This document shows, piece by piece, positions 22,078-32,296 of a stretch of DNA of 64,000 nucleotides. The notes under the pieces were generated by a model. The model saw only the letters and a program-made list of their open reading frames with translations, had not been told where the DNA came from and made no database searches. Numbering within the stretch: the first letter of the stretch is position 1; the number at the start of each line of letters is the position of its first letter. A program made the position numbers and the translations under genes. The stretch is from NCBI RefSeq assembly GCF_022512515.1, contig NZ_JAKWBK010000001.1, forward strand, positions 1,798,001 to 1,862,000. Reading direction: 5' to 3'. Source of the stretch: Paraniabella hibiscisoli (lineage in GTDB: Bacteria > Bacteroidota > Bacteroidia > Chitinophagales > Chitinophagaceae).

Positions 22078-23043
22078 AAGATTTACCTGCCGGACAGGTT
22101 TTGTACTTTTTCTTTTTATTGAGGCGGATGGGATAAATAATAAAATACCATACTACAAAAACAGTGGAAGCAGCAGTGATCAATGAGGTTAGCCAGGAAG
22201 CATCATTGTACAGCCTGGTGATAAGACCTTCAAAAAGGCTGCCACCACAAAAACAGGAACGATGCCTATCATGATTTTTACACCATCTTTAGCCCCTTTC
22301 TAAAGGCTTCTATTCTTTTTTAGTACCGGGAAACAGGAAACTCTTGCCCAGTACAAATCCGGCCATGCCTGCAATAATAATTGCGGTAATCTCCAGCATC
22401 CCATGTACAAACACTACCAGCCAGAACTGGATGCCATAGCCATGTGATGAAAATAGCTCGTCAAAAACGCCTACCATCGCGCCTGTTTCAGCCAGCTTGT
22501 ACATGGTAGGTATACCGCAAAAAATACCCGAAACAAAAAAGAGAAAAGCCACTTTAATATTATTGATCATAATACCCAGCCAGCTGAGCAGGGGATTCCC
22601 CCTTCATATATACCAAAAGGATTGCCTTTCTCAATGTTTTCGATGGTTTGATCTACATAGCTACTTCCGAAGAAATTACGCGCTACTTCTATATCCTGGC
22701 GGGAAACAGAAAAACCTAACAGGAAGAAAATGGTGAAAAGCACAAATGAGAATAATAAAGTTATGTGATGTTTCCGGATGGTAAGCGGTAATTCATACAT
22801 CCAGAACTTTTTCAAGCGACTGCTTTCTTCTTTCCGGTTGCGATAAATATCGAGGTACATCCGGGCCGCCAGCTTATTCAGGTAACTGGTAGTTTTACTG
22901 TTGGTATAAAAAGTTTTGGCGTAAGCAAGGTCATCCACCGTTTGGGTAAAGGCACTGGCCATTTCATCAGGCGATGTGGGTGGTTCAGCTTCATCCTTTT
23001 GCCAACGGTCTTTGTTCTTCTTGATAAATAACGCCTCTCTCAA
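22067..23043 (-). CDS. SpoIIM-family (stage II sporulation protein M-like) membrane protein
   Basis: The N-terminal cytosolic part (MREALFIKKNKDRWQ, SAFTQTVDDLAYAKTFYTNS) is typical of the family. It is followed by membrane segments HHITLLFSFVLFTIFFLLGF, NIKVAFLFFVSGIFCGIPTM, FWLVVFVHGMLEITAIIIAG, IMIGIVPVFVVAAFFEGLIT and TAASTVFVVWYFIIYPIRL, and a basic tail ending CPAGKSYAF. Shifts are near 22598, 22316, 22300 and 22232; restored length is about 326. In non-sporulating Bacteroidota this family lies in MoxR clusters and often beside an RDD protein; here it heads the operon, and the nearest RDD gene is 7 kb away at 30227. It probably forms a membrane scaffold or channel, with function unproven. 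Confidence 0.82.
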
Positions 23044-23147
23044 ATCAATGCGGTTAAAAATCTAAAATACAAAATTTATAGAGGCCGCAAAGGTTTTTTA
23101 TGTAAAGAACTGGTTGTAGTTGCAATTAAACGAAAGGCAAGCAGGGG

Positions 23148-24123
23148 TTAAGACGTAAAATTGGTTTTGAAGTACTCCACACTTTCAGCAATCGCATGCC
23201 TGATATCCTGGTAGCGCATTCCCAATTCTTTAACAGAGGTAGCGTTGCTGTAGTAGTTTTTAACGCATAAGATCTGCATATTATTGGTGCATAAGCTGGT
23301 GCGTATGTTGAACCGCCTGAGAATGTCTCCCATATAACCGGCCAATCGTAATAAGAAGGCCGGGAGCGGGATCAGCCATTGTTTTTGACCGGTATGCTTT
23401 TGTAGCAATTTAAAAAAATGACGGTAACTCATATTGTCGGCTCCGGCCAACAGGTAGCGTTTACCATTTTCAGCAGTATGGATCATTCTTTCAATTCCAG
23501 CGGCAACGTCTTTTACCGCGACGAAATTTTTACCGCCGGGGGATAGAAGAGCAGACGTCTGCGCATGCCCATCAGTATAATGGCTCCGCTGCTGGGTTTG
23601 CTATCATACGGACCTAGCATAAAAGTTGGATTGGCAATATGCACTTTTATTCTTTCCGTTTGTTGTAGCAGGTAGGTTTCGGCCTCCGCCTTACTTTGCG
23701 CATAGAAAGAGGCGGTAAAAGGCTTTCGCATGGGCTGATCTTCCGGTACTGTTATGTCTTCTTCTTTAATCCCGTATCCAATGGTGTTGGCAGTACTTAC
23801 ATAAATGAATTGCTTCACGCCGGCGGCGATAGCCCCCTCTGCAAGTAACGCCGTAGCTGCATGGTTAACACGGAGGTAGTCGTTATAACGGATGATGTTT
23901 TGCTGCGTAAGTGCAGCTACATGTATTACACAATCTGTCTCCTTTAAATGAGCTGACAAGTCGGCGGTAAGCTCACTTTGTATCAGTGCCAGCCTGGGAT
24001 GCGCTCCAAAAGGCAGGTTGCGGATATTACGGGCAACCCCTTTACATGATACCCCATCTCCAGTAAGAGCAATACCAGGTTAGTGCCGAGCAGACCGCTG
24101 ATACCCGTAACCAATACCGTCAT
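23148..24123 (-). CDS. NAD(P)-dependent epimerase/dehydratase family protein
   Basis: An extended SDR enzyme. The start at ATG 24123 gives the Rossmann motif VLVTGISGLLGTNLV; further on are HVAALTQQN, FIYVSTANTIGYG and the catalytic FYAQSKAEAE (Tyr-x3-Lys). A C-terminal half ends DIRHAIAESVEYFK. Shifts occur near 24042 (G-run) and 23520; restored length is about 325. The likely substrate is a nucleotide sugar or a related hydroxy-ketone; the sequence does not decide. The start codon overlaps the stop of the upstream SDR gene (ATGA), so the pair is translationally coupled and probably acts on related substrates. Confidence 0.82.
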
Positions 24124-24904
24124 TGAATTTCCTTTTTTATATTATGCGTGAGTAAAGGTAGCTTTATCCATATAGGCAGTAAAGCCATTGCCAGCCAGCT
24201 CCAGGGATTTACCATGATCACCCGGTCTTTTTAAATAGTTGTCGTATGCAGCGGCCTGCTACTTTTTCCGGTTTCAGCAACGTGAGGCGTCCAATAAATC
24301 CCAACTTTTTAATACGGCTGGTAACCTCATCGTTGGTAGCCATGGCACCCGGATTTACTACGCTTACCACCACACCGGTATTTTTTAATTCTTCGCTCAA
24401 TCCCCTGGAGAAAGAATGGATAAAAGTTTTTGATGCAGGGTATACCGTCTTATATCCAATCGGGGAGAAAGCCGCCATACTCGATACATTTAAAATGTAG
24501 GCTTCTTTTTGCTGTAATAAATTAGGCAACAACTGGTGGGTGAGTAGCGAAGTAGCAACCACGTTTACCTGCATAATGGTATCGATATACTGCATCGACG
24601 CTTCGGTGAATTTTTTGGTACCACCCATGCCTGCATTGTTAATCAGTACCTGAACGTTAAAGTTTTGGTTAATCCAATTGCAAAGCGTCGACACATTTTC
24701 TTTTACCGACAGGTCTGTTTCATAATGATGCACCTGGACCTGGTACGTATTACTGATATACCTCGCAAATGCAGCAAGATTTTGATGCGGCAGGCTTATG
24801 AGCACCAGGTTGAGCTTCTGCGCCGCCAGTTCCCGGGCGAAGGCGCTTCCCAGGCCCTGGCTGGCACCGGTTATAACGGCGTATTTTTCTTTAGAGTATG
24901 ACAT
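24120..24904 (-). CDS. short-chain dehydrogenase/reductase
   Basis: Classical SDR features are present: cofactor motif VITGASQGLGSAFA (residues 9-22), NNAG in VLINNAGMGGTKKF, catalytic Ser in LNVSSMAAF and YxxxK as VYPASKTFIHSF, then NPGAMATN. A frameshift near 24232 (A-run) extends the protein from LFKK into a hydrophobic tail (MVNPWSWLAMALLPIWIKL) ending at 24120, about 261 residues in all. That tail could attach the enzyme to the membrane, as in SDRs acting on lipids or ketoacyl chains. It is encoded 4 bases into the epimerase start and downstream of the adhesin genes. Confidence 0.85.
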
Positions 24905-24921
24905 GATGTACTAAGCTGAGT

Positions 24922-25035
24922 TTAACGAATATTGTTGGCAATGCGGTTGCTAAACAGACAGACCGGCAACAGGAGTATGGGCTTTTCTTTTTTATACTTC
25001 CTGATAAAGTATAGTAGGATACTTGCAATGAGCAT
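24922..25035 (-). CDS. possible 37-residue small membrane peptide
   Basis: An ATG-started frame reads MLIASILLYFIRKYKKEK then PILLLPVCLFSNRIANNIR, two hydrophobic segments around a basic loop. It fits exactly between the adhesin stop (25054) and the SDR start (24904), 18 bases from each, on the same strand. No ribosome-binding site is obvious and conservation cannot be checked, so it may be chance. Confidence 0.25.
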   Translation of the reverse strand: MLIASILLYFIRKYKKEKPILLLPVCLFSNRIANNIR

Positions 25036-25053
25036 GGCTGATATTTTAAAAGC

Positions 25054-25759
25054 TTATAATTTTCTCACTTTACCCGATCCGGAGATGCTGGTGTTAATGG
25101 ATGGGTTGCCCGAATACCATACATCGCCGCTACCAGATATCTGCACATCCAGCTTATTGTCGGCCCACAGTTTGGCTTCACCGGAACCCGAAACCTTAAC
25201 CTTGGCCTTTTCGCTACGCATGGGCTGGGTATGGTAGTCTCCGTTACCGGTGATGCGGATATCCTGGGTGGTCACCGTTCCGCCGTTTATTGAAATGTCG
25301 CCGCTGCCGGTGATCTCAGCGCCTACGCTGGAGGCGGTTAATTGGGGGATGGAGATATTGCCGCTGCCACTTACTCTTAGATCCAGCGAACTGGTGTTAA
25401 TGTCAGAATTAAAACTAAAATTACCCGAACCCGAAATGGTGGCGCGGTTATAGCCGGGTTAGAGACATAGATCGTAACACTGCCTCCCCTGATATTGACA
25501 TTGGGCTTGGTTTTTAATACCAGTGTATTGCCTTTTATTTCAGTAATAATATAGCCCTGTAAATTATCTGCAGCTTTTACGATAACAGACTTTGAGGCGT
25601 TCTGAATAAATTCTACATTGCCGCTGAAGGCTGCCTCCACTTTGGAGAAATCTCCTACAGTCCTTGTTTCTTCTACAGCAGGGCCATCAGGGAAGACTTT
25701 TTACATCCCGTGGTAAAAGTGATCAACGCAATTAGGAATATGGATAATAACTGTTTCAT
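25054..25759 (-). CDS. head-GIN domain (DUF2807-type) putative adhesin lipoprotein
   Basis: The start at 25759 gives MKQLLSIFLIALITFTTGC, a lipoprotein signal, followed by KKVFPDGPAVEET. The body is a run of short beta segments spaced by Gly-Ser-Gly turns (ATISGSGNFSF, LRVSGSGNISI, AEITGSGDISI, KVKVSGSGEAKL, VQISGSGDVWYSG, TSISGSGKVRKL), the head-GIN signature of surface auto-transporter-like proteins. Shifts lie near 25698 (A-run after Cys codon) and 25440; restored length is about 235, the usual size. It lies 30 bases after the LA_2272-type gene in the ECF-sigma operon, so it is likely cotranscribed and outer-surface located. Confidence 0.85.
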
Positions 25760-25789
25760 CTGATTTATTTTATTTGTTTTATGGTTTGA

Positions 25790-26802
25790 TTATAAATTGA
25801 AATGTAAACCTGCTGTTGCGCCCAGGGTTAATGCGAATGAGTAATCATCGTCCCGGTACTTCCAGATATAATTATCGGAAAAGATCTTGGAGTCTGAGTA
25901 TTTATATGTATTGACCGAAGGGCCTAATGTTATCTCCATTGCGGGCGTTATTTTATACCCCAATAAAGCTCTCAGCGATTCTGTATGTTTATAAAAGGTG
26001 AAGTCTGTTTTAGCAATACTTACCGCTTCGGCATTGATCCTTAGTTTTTGAGAAAGTGGTATCCGGTAGCCTATTCCCGCTTCCATTTGCAATACGGTTT
26101 TCTTAAGTTCAGATCCGGCCCCAACCCCTAATATACCATAAGTTTTACGGCCACCCGTGCGTAATACAATATTGGCCGATGCATCATCGTAAACCTGTAT
26201 GCCTATTTGCTTTTCACCGTTCTTTATGATATTCAAAAAGCCGATCGGGTAATCGGAGCTATCCGCGATATTGATCAATCCGGCTATTTGTACACCTTTG
26301 ACAGACCGTGCTACGTTGATCAGTCCTGCAATTTGTACATCGGCATTTTGGGCGATATTAACTAATCCTGCAACCTGCAATACCTCGTAGCTGCTGTAAT
26401 TACTTAGTCCGCCAATCTGTATAAACCCGTTACCCTGTTTCTGATTATGCAGGCCGGCAATTTGTATTCCCAATCCATTTTCAGCGCCATTATATAAACC
26501 AGCAATGGAAACACCTTTGTTAGAGCCGTTTACCTGGTTTACTAATCCGCTGATCAAAACACCCTTATTGCTGCCGTATAGTTTAGTGCAAAGCCCGGCA
26601 ATGGCCGCACCTTTATTGTTGTAATTGACACCTTGTAAAGCGTGTAAGGCAAAGGAGGGGCTGATATTGCGGGCATGCTTTCCTGGGTGCTGACAGGCGT
26701 TACAAAACCCAAATGAACATTGTTGGCTACGGGCTCCTGGGCGAAGCAGTAAGAAGTAGCAACAGATAAAAAAGAGAGTAATAGTTTGTTTTTAAAAAGC
26801 AT
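25790..26802 (-). CDS. LA_2272-type surface-repeat outer-membrane protein
   Basis: A signal peptide (MLFKNKLLLSFLSVATSYCF, AQ) leads into about ten copies of an 18-21 residue repeat of the form G-x-Q-I-A-G-L-x-N (for example IQIAGLHNQKQGNGFI, VQIAGLINVARSVKG). A non-repeat C-terminal part (QMEAGIGYRIPLSQKLRI, GPSVNTYKYSDSKIF, ALTLGATAGLHFNL) looks like beta-barrel strands ending in a terminal Leu. One shift near 26690; about 337 residues. The repeats match my recollection of the LA_2272 surface repeat. It is a paralogue of the repeat part of the STN protein encoded 64 bases upstream. Confidence 0.75.
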
Positions 26803-26866
26803 AATTAATGTATATACTTCTAATACACATTAATAGGTGGTTACCCCTATGCCGTCTTAAAAATAT

Positions 26867-28586
26867 TTACGCCCACCGAAAAGCCCAGGTGTAAAGCATC
26901 TTTTTACCTTCCATCAAAGGCAGCATATTCCTGCTGAAATTTTTGTAGTAAGCGCTGTTTTCCTTTTCAACAGGCAATTGGTATTGCAATCTCGGGCCCG
27001 CATATAATTGGATGTTTTTATGCAGCTGGTATATCAGCAAAGGTTGAAGAATGATATTACTGTAGTCTGTGTCAAAATTGTCCGTAGGCGTATAATGAAG
27101 ATTAATCAATTCCGTGGACATTTTAAGTTGGTTCTTTAGTCTCCATTCGCTTCCCAAACCATAACCAAAAAAGTAATGACCTCCTTTAATATCGCTGTTG
27201 AGCCACCCCACCTGTACAATATTATATAGTTGATAACTGCCCGATTTGTAGGCTATGTTTACCTGCTGGTTTTCCTGAACAGATATGGATAAAAATGTTT
27301 CCCATTACGACTATAATTGAATGGTCCCAGCGAAATGCCATTTAAAGTATCAGCCAGGTTTAGGAAGCCCAGCTGGAAACCGTTGATCTTTTTGGCGTAA
27401 TTCACCAATCCGCTTACCTGCGCGCCCTTACCCAATTGCGTGGCAATATTGGATAAACCTGAAAGCTGCATTCCTTTTTTGAAGTCACGGGTATAATTTA
27501 CCAGCCCGCTCAATTGCAAGGCCATTCCTACATTTTGAGAATTATTCATCAATCCTCCAATCTGCAAGCCGTTGAATAGTTGTGTCCGGTTGTACAATCC
27601 GGCGATCTGTAATCCTGTTGTATTGCTTTTATTAATATTGGAAAGTCCGCCGATCTGGAGCGCCTGTACGTCTCCTGTAACATAGTTGTGTAGTCCGCCC
27701 AGCTGCACACCATTTACCGTACCACCTACCACATTAAACAGGCCACCTATTTGTACCGATCGCACATGCTTTTGTACAATATTGAATAAACCACCCAGTT
27801 CAAAAGCATCTACCTGTGCGGCATATCCCCGAAAACATTAAACGAGATCTTATTTTCCTGTTGTCCCTTTAAAGCGCTTTTAGTGCCAATGCCCGGCCAG
27901 AACCCGAGTTGAAATTTACGTTCGTAGAAATAGTTTTTAAGGTTAAGGCTGTTGAATTTTTGTTTAGTGCTGATGACACTTCGCGCCAGCCAATGCCGCT
28001 CAATAGACTGAACGGTAAAGGTTTCTTCCGTAGTTATATTGGGTGTTAACCCGATCTTTAAAGGAGTATTGCTTTTTCCTTCAATTATGAAGCTGGTATC
28101 ATAGTAAGATACCCGGTTGGCAATAAGTTTTACATCGCTGTTTACAGGTACCTTAATAGAGAAATGCCCCTGGTCGTTAGACATGGTACCGAGCTTCAGA
28201 TTCGGTTCGTAAACCGTCACATATTCAACAGGTTTTTGATCGGTATGATCAAAGAACTGTCCCTGTATGGTAATATATTCCGTTTCTTTTTTGCGGATAA
28301 CTATTTTATTGTTGTTTACAATATAATAGTACTCTTTGTCCAGTAGCCGGTCTAACACTTCTTTCACCGGTGCATCCGTCGCCGTAAAGGAAATTTTCTT
28401 CTGGTTTTTAATAAACTGGTTATCGTAAGAAAAATAAAATCCCGCCTTCTTCTCTATTTGCATTAAAGCGTCATACATGGTGGTGTTCCGGAAATCAACT
28501 GATACTTTTTGCTCTAATATTTTTTCCTGGGCGAAAAGCGAGTAACTAAAAAACAGCAGTAGTAAAGAGGCGCAATATTTTCTCAA
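26867..28586 (-). CDS. STN-domain signal transducer fused to surface repeats
   Basis: The signal peptide (RKYCASLLLLFFSYSLFAQ) is followed by an STN domain (VSVDFRNTTMYDALMQIEKK, then FYFSYDN, EVLDRLLDKEYYYIVNNNKI) and a carboxypeptidase-regulatory-like domain (IQGQFFDHTDQKPVEYVTV). A linker precedes about ten GxQIGGLxN/GxQLSGLxN repeats (VQIGGLFNVVGGTVNG, LQIAGLYNRTQLFNG) and a barrel-like C-terminus ending MLYTWAFRWA. Shifts occur near 27826 (G-run) and 27283; about 573 residues. The first codon is TTG at 28586, overlapping the FecR stop as TTGA. In classical systems an STN domain on a TonB receptor contacts FecR; here the repeats replace the receptor barrel, so this protein is the probable outer-surface sensor of the operon (inference). 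Confidence 0.78.
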
Positions 28587-29546
28587 AAGGGCTTATTTAG
28601 AAATGAAGTATTGGTTATGATCTTTTTAGTCCAGGTGGCATTGATCATCAATGCAATATTCTCGATGATCTGGTCGGGCGATTCCGAATGAATCAGGTAA
28701 GTGCTGGTTACCTTTTTATTTTCAATGCCTGGCGCTAACTGCAGCTCAATATTGTAAAGATTTTCCAGCATCTGTGCGAGACTATCCACCCGCATATCTT
28801 TTATTTTAATGATCTGGGTGCGCAGCGCATCATTAATGGTGCTATTAAATGGCAACACACGGAGCTGGTTAGTGCGGTTATCTTTTACAATTTTCTGATC
28901 AGCAATAGCTACAACGCTTTGGTTACCGAACGATGCCTTCACTTTACCGCTATGTACAAATACCGTATTAAAATCTTTTCCCTGCTGTATGGTGAACGAA
29001 GTACCCAGCACCTCTACATCCATATCATTAATATGAATAATAAAGGGCTTTGCCGCGTTTTTAGCAATATCAAAATAAGCATTGCCTTTAAGGGTAACCG
29101 TTCTGTTTTTTTATTGAAATCCCCGGCCACTAATAAATCAGCTTCTTCGTAAAGTGTCACCTTACTTTCATCCTTCAGCTCAATGATACGATGTTCCTTC
29201 TGAGCGGTAAACTGCTCGGGTTTAGGATTGTTGATCAATAAAAACATAATCACCAAAGCGGCAACCGAAGCTGCTACTGCCAGACCTTTGCGCCAGTTGA
29301 AATGAACAACTCTTCCTTTATTAACCGAAGCTGCAGGCTTTTCTTCTAACTGTTGCTGGAGTTTTTTCCAGGCCAGTTCTTTATTGTATAGGGTATAGGC
29401 AGGGTTCACACGGGAGCTTTCCCATATCCTAACCGTATCCTCGTATATTTTTTATGTTCAGTGCTTTCAGCAATCCATTGCTCCACCTCTTTCTGTTCCG
29501 AAGTGTCCAGCGTCTGCTCAAAGTAAGCTATCAATTTATGCTCCAT
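28583..29546 (-). CDS. FecR-family anti-sigma factor
   Basis: The start is at 29546, four bases after the sigma gene (MEHKLIAYFEQTLDTSEQKE, VEQWIAES), a cytosolic anti-sigma domain with the Trp-Ile pair typical of FecR. One membrane span (GLAVAASVAALVIMFLLI) follows near residue 90, then the periplasmic FecR domain (ELKDESKVTLYEEADLLV, VEVLGTSFTIQ, VHSGKVKASFGN) and a C-terminal STN-like DUF4974 part (IKIKDMRVDSLAQMLENLYN). Shifts near 29440 and 29105 (seven-base A/T run); about 322 residues. It would hold the ECF sigma factor at the membrane until signalled by the STN protein encoded next. Confidence 0.9.
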
Positions 29547-29549
29547 ATA

Positions 29550-30089
29550 TTATAAATTGATGAGTTGAAGAATGAATAAAGGCACAATAGAAACAAGGTA
29601 TTCTGTTAAGCCGCTGCGTAAAAATTTTAATGCTTTCGACATCTGGTTTTCCACTGTTTTAACAGAAATGCCCAGGGCATCTGCTACTTCCCGGTAGCTC
29701 AGTCCTAATTGCCGGCACATATAAAAAACAGTTGCACATTTTTCCGGAAGCTGGTTAACAAGGTCCTGTATCTTCTCATGTAATTCTTTTTGTTCTGTAT
29801 GAATGTTATTGTCAGCTCCCGCACCTCCCGCCATTTGATGTTGCGCATAACCAGCCTTTACTCCTTTGTGCTTTAATTGGTTCAGGCACTCGTTTCGAAC
29901 TGCTGTATACAGGTAGGCCTTTACCGTTTCCGGGTTCACCGATTCCCTGTTTTGCCAGAGTTTGATAAAAACATTCTGCAATAGATCGTCCGTATAGGTT
30001 TCCTCCCTTAAAATAGAGAAGGCGTACCCATATAGCGCTTCATAATGAAGGTCAAAAACATTTTTATATTGAACACTGTCCAAAGCCAT
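29550..30089 (-). CDS. ECF-type RNA polymerase sigma-70 factor
   Basis: An intact gene of 179 residues. Region 2 is seen as FDLHYEALYGYAFSIL and TDDLLQNVFIKLWQNRE, and region 4 as QLPEKCATVFYMCRQLGLS then YREVADALGISVKTVENQM (helix-turn-helix), with a hydrophobic tail. This is the Bacteroidota FecI/SigW-like ECF group that pairs with FecR proteins. It opens the 7-kb operon and lies divergent to the RDD gene at 30227, with about 137 bases between that should hold both promoters. Autoregulation is expected for the family but no motif was recognised. Confidence 0.95.
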   Translation of the reverse strand: MALDSVQYKNVFDLHYEALYGYAFSILREETYTDDLLQNVFIKLWQNRESVNPETVKAYLYTAVRNECLNQLKHKGVKAGYAQHQMAGGAGADNNIHTEQKELHEKIQDLVNQLPEKCATVFYMCRQLGLSYREVADALGISVKTVENQMSKALKFLRSGLTEYLVSIVPLFILQLINL

Positions 30090-30226
30090 CAGCGCTACAA
30101 AAATAGCATCCTATCTATACTACAACCTAATATTCGTTTACCCCTACGCCTTGCCCGAAATTTTTTAGTTTTTTTAACGCACTGGCGATCATCGGGGTTT
30201 TTTTGTTTTGAAGGGCCTATTTTTAC

Positions 30227-31050
30227 ATGAAAGCAGCCTACATGCCTATTATAAGTGTACCCACAAGTTTTAATATAAGCCTTGAGTTTGATGCGCCGGG
30301 TCTGGGCAGGCGTTGGGTAGCCTTGCTGCTCGATATGGCGGTGCAGGTATTGTATATTATATTGGCTAGTTACCTACTCAATAAGGTCTCATTTGGTTTT
30401 GGATCTGATGCTGGCTTTAATCAATGGGCAATAGGGCTAATAGTGATGTCTCCCGTTTTTTTATATCATATTATCTTCGAGTCCCTCACTAACGGACAAA
30501 GCATCGGTAAAAAAATAATGAAATTACGGGTGGTGAGCATTAATGGGGGAGGCCTTCCATCAGCCAGTTACTGATACGATGGCTGTTGCGCATATCCGAC
30601 CTGTGGATCGTGATTCTTTTATTTATGCTATTCTATATTCTGGGCGGCGGGGGAGATACAGAGGGACTGTTAGCCTTTTTATTTGGAATGGGATTTTTGG
30701 TTACGGATATTATTCTGGTAGCCAACTCAAAAAAAGCGCAGCGGATAGGAGATGTCCTGGCGCAAACGATAGTTATCAAAACATCGGTTAAAGAGAGCCT
30801 GCATAATACTATTTTCAGAGAAGTGGAAGAGGGGTATGTGCCTAAATTCCCTGAGGTGATGCGCATCAGCGATAAAGACCTGAATATTATCAAAACCCTG
30901 CTGAGCAATGCTAAAAATTCAAAGCACCACGAGGAATTAGATCTTGCAGCTGCCAAAGTAAAGAGCTACCTGAAAATAGAAACAGATATGTACCCGTACG
31001 AGTTCCTCGAAAAATTGCTGAAAGACTATAATTATTTGTCGGTGAAATAG
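30227..31050 (+). CDS. RDD-family membrane protein
   Basis: The protein opens with ISLEFDAPGLGRRWVALL then LDMAVQVLYIILASYLL, the RDD hallmark Arg near the first span and LDM at the span itself. It continues GLIVMSPVFLYHIIFESLTNG then QSIGKKIMKLRVV, the second conserved block. After a shift near 30550 it reads PSISQLLIRWLLRISDLWIV, LAFLFGMGFLVTDIILVANS and QRIGDVLAQTIVIKT, then a soluble C-terminal tail with EEGYVPKFPEVMRISDKD. Restored length is about 274. In related genomes such a protein adjoins SpoIIM; here 7 kb of ECF-operon genes separate them. Transport or membrane-partner function is unknown. Confidence 0.85.
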
Positions 31051-31053
31051 CGG

Positions 31054-31503
31054 TTATTTACCACCAAAAGCTATTCCCAACATGCTGCCAAGTGACGACA
31101 ATACAAATAGGGCGATAATCAGGAACATAATAATACCCCATATTTTGAAATAACGTCCCAGGCTTTGTAAGCCCATGGTGAGTTTTGCCGGATTTGCATT
31201 GCCAATGCCGGTTTTTGCTAATGAAGAAAAACGGAATAAAAAGTAGAATGCCAGTATACTGATCACCAGGGAAATAAATGCTGAGACATAGGTGCTGCCC
31301 TGCATGAGTTGCTGCATATCATCTTTGCTAAATCCCTCTTGGGCGGCTGGTACCGGTGGTAAGGGGCGGGTGAGTGTTGCTACTATGCCTGCCAGGGAGC
31401 CAGCTAAAGATATGACAGCGGCTATGCCAGCTATTTTTGCGGCAGATAAAATATGTTGATGCCATAAAGGTCTTTCGTTCGAAAATTGTTGATCAGGCAG
31501 CAT
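31054..31503 (-). CDS. DUF5362-like small membrane protein (second of a pair)
   Basis: An intact 149-residue protein with an N-terminal cytosolic stretch, a membrane segment (IAGIAAVISLAGSLAGIVAT), a polar segment (FSKDDMQQLMQGSTYV) and two further spans (AFISLVISILAFYFLFRF, FKIWGIIMFLIIALFVLSSL). The YFLFRFSSLAKTGI and SLGRYFKIWGII pattern recalls DUF5362 proteins. It ends three bases from the convergent RDD gene and follows a paralogous gene. Role unknown. Confidence 0.6.
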   Translation of the reverse strand: MLPDQQFSNERPLWHQHILSAAKIAGIAAVISLAGSLAGIVATLTRPLPPVPAAQEGFSKDDMQQLMQGSTYVSAFISLVISILAFYFLFRFSSLAKTGIGNANPAKLTMGLQSLGRYFKIWGIIMFLIIALFVLSSLGSMLGIAFGGK

Positions 31504-31506
31504 GAG

Positions 31507-31931
31507 TTAAAAAAATTAGAAAGGTTAATGATCAATCGTAAACCGACGAAGATGATAACTGCAATGAAGAAGTTTTTCAGGTAAACAAAGGCTTGCGATA
31601 ATAATGCGTCATTCTGCTGCTGAATACCTTGCAATAGCAGCTGAGATGCTTTATATAAATAATATAATACGACAGCTGCAATAAAAAAGGCAACAAAAAA
31701 AACGGCAACCAATACCCCGTACATACCTTTTAATGAGGGAATGGAAGTTACCGCTGTTTGTAAGATTTGTGATCCGCTAAATAACATTAATACGACAACA
31801 AATGCACCTATTGCAAATCCGATAACGGATATTAACCTGATCCATTTGCTGATTTCCAGCAAAGCAGTTTTATCCGCATCTGATAGATCGTTGTCAAAAA
31901 TGTCCTCCTGCGGCTCCTCTTCATGTATCAT
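31507..31931 (-). CDS. DUF5362-like small membrane protein (first of a pair)
   Basis: An acidic N-terminus (MIHEEEPQEDIFDNDLSDAD) precedes three membrane segments (LISVIGFAIGAFVVVLMLF, YGVLVAVFFVAFFIAAVVLY, FFIAVIIFVGLRLIINL). As written the frame runs 76 bases into the next gene, but adding one T to the run of seven at 31509-31515 ends the protein at LSNFF, three bases before the next start, which is the more likely structure (about 141 residues). It shares the LYYLYKASQLL and YLKNFFIAVI pattern with its downstream neighbour, so the two are a tandem duplication. Confidence 0.55.
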
Positions 31932-32028
31932 CCGGCAAAGATACTGGTTTCATCCAGAGCATGAGAAGGCTCCAATGACTATTGTATATTGTTTATTGAA
32001 AATTGCTTGTTGAATATTTCCCCCACTC

Positions 32029-32087
32029 GCTTTTCTATTTCTCACGAAGTACGCAAACAAACTGTGTATCGAACATTGAACATTCCT
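32029..32087. repeat. direct repeat copy 1
   Basis: Begins gcttttctatttctcacg, then aagtacgcaaac, and ends gaacattgaacattcct. It matches 32235-32296 except for small indels and substitutions (for example tgtatcgaac against tgtattgaatatcgaac). Confidence 0.75.
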
Positions 32088-32234
32088 TTCACTCGCTGCC
32101 AAACATCTCCAACTTGCTTTTGTTTCACACGGAGCGCACAGAGAAAAAGAGGTGCGGAAGCTTTTTGGATGTTCTAAATTTCAAACCTTGAATCCGGAAC
32201 TTTAAACCCCCTCACTATTAACTATTCCCTGCTA

Positions 32235-32296
32235 GCTTTTCTATTTCTCACGAAGTGCGCAAACTGTGTATTGAATATCGAACATTGAACATTCCT
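32235..32296. repeat. direct repeat copy 2
   Basis: Begins gcttttctatttctcacg, then aagtgcgcaaac, and ends gaacattgaacattcct; second copy of the unit at 32029-32087, about 206 bases downstream. The pair looks like an interspersed intergenic element rather than a coding duplication. Confidence 0.75.
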
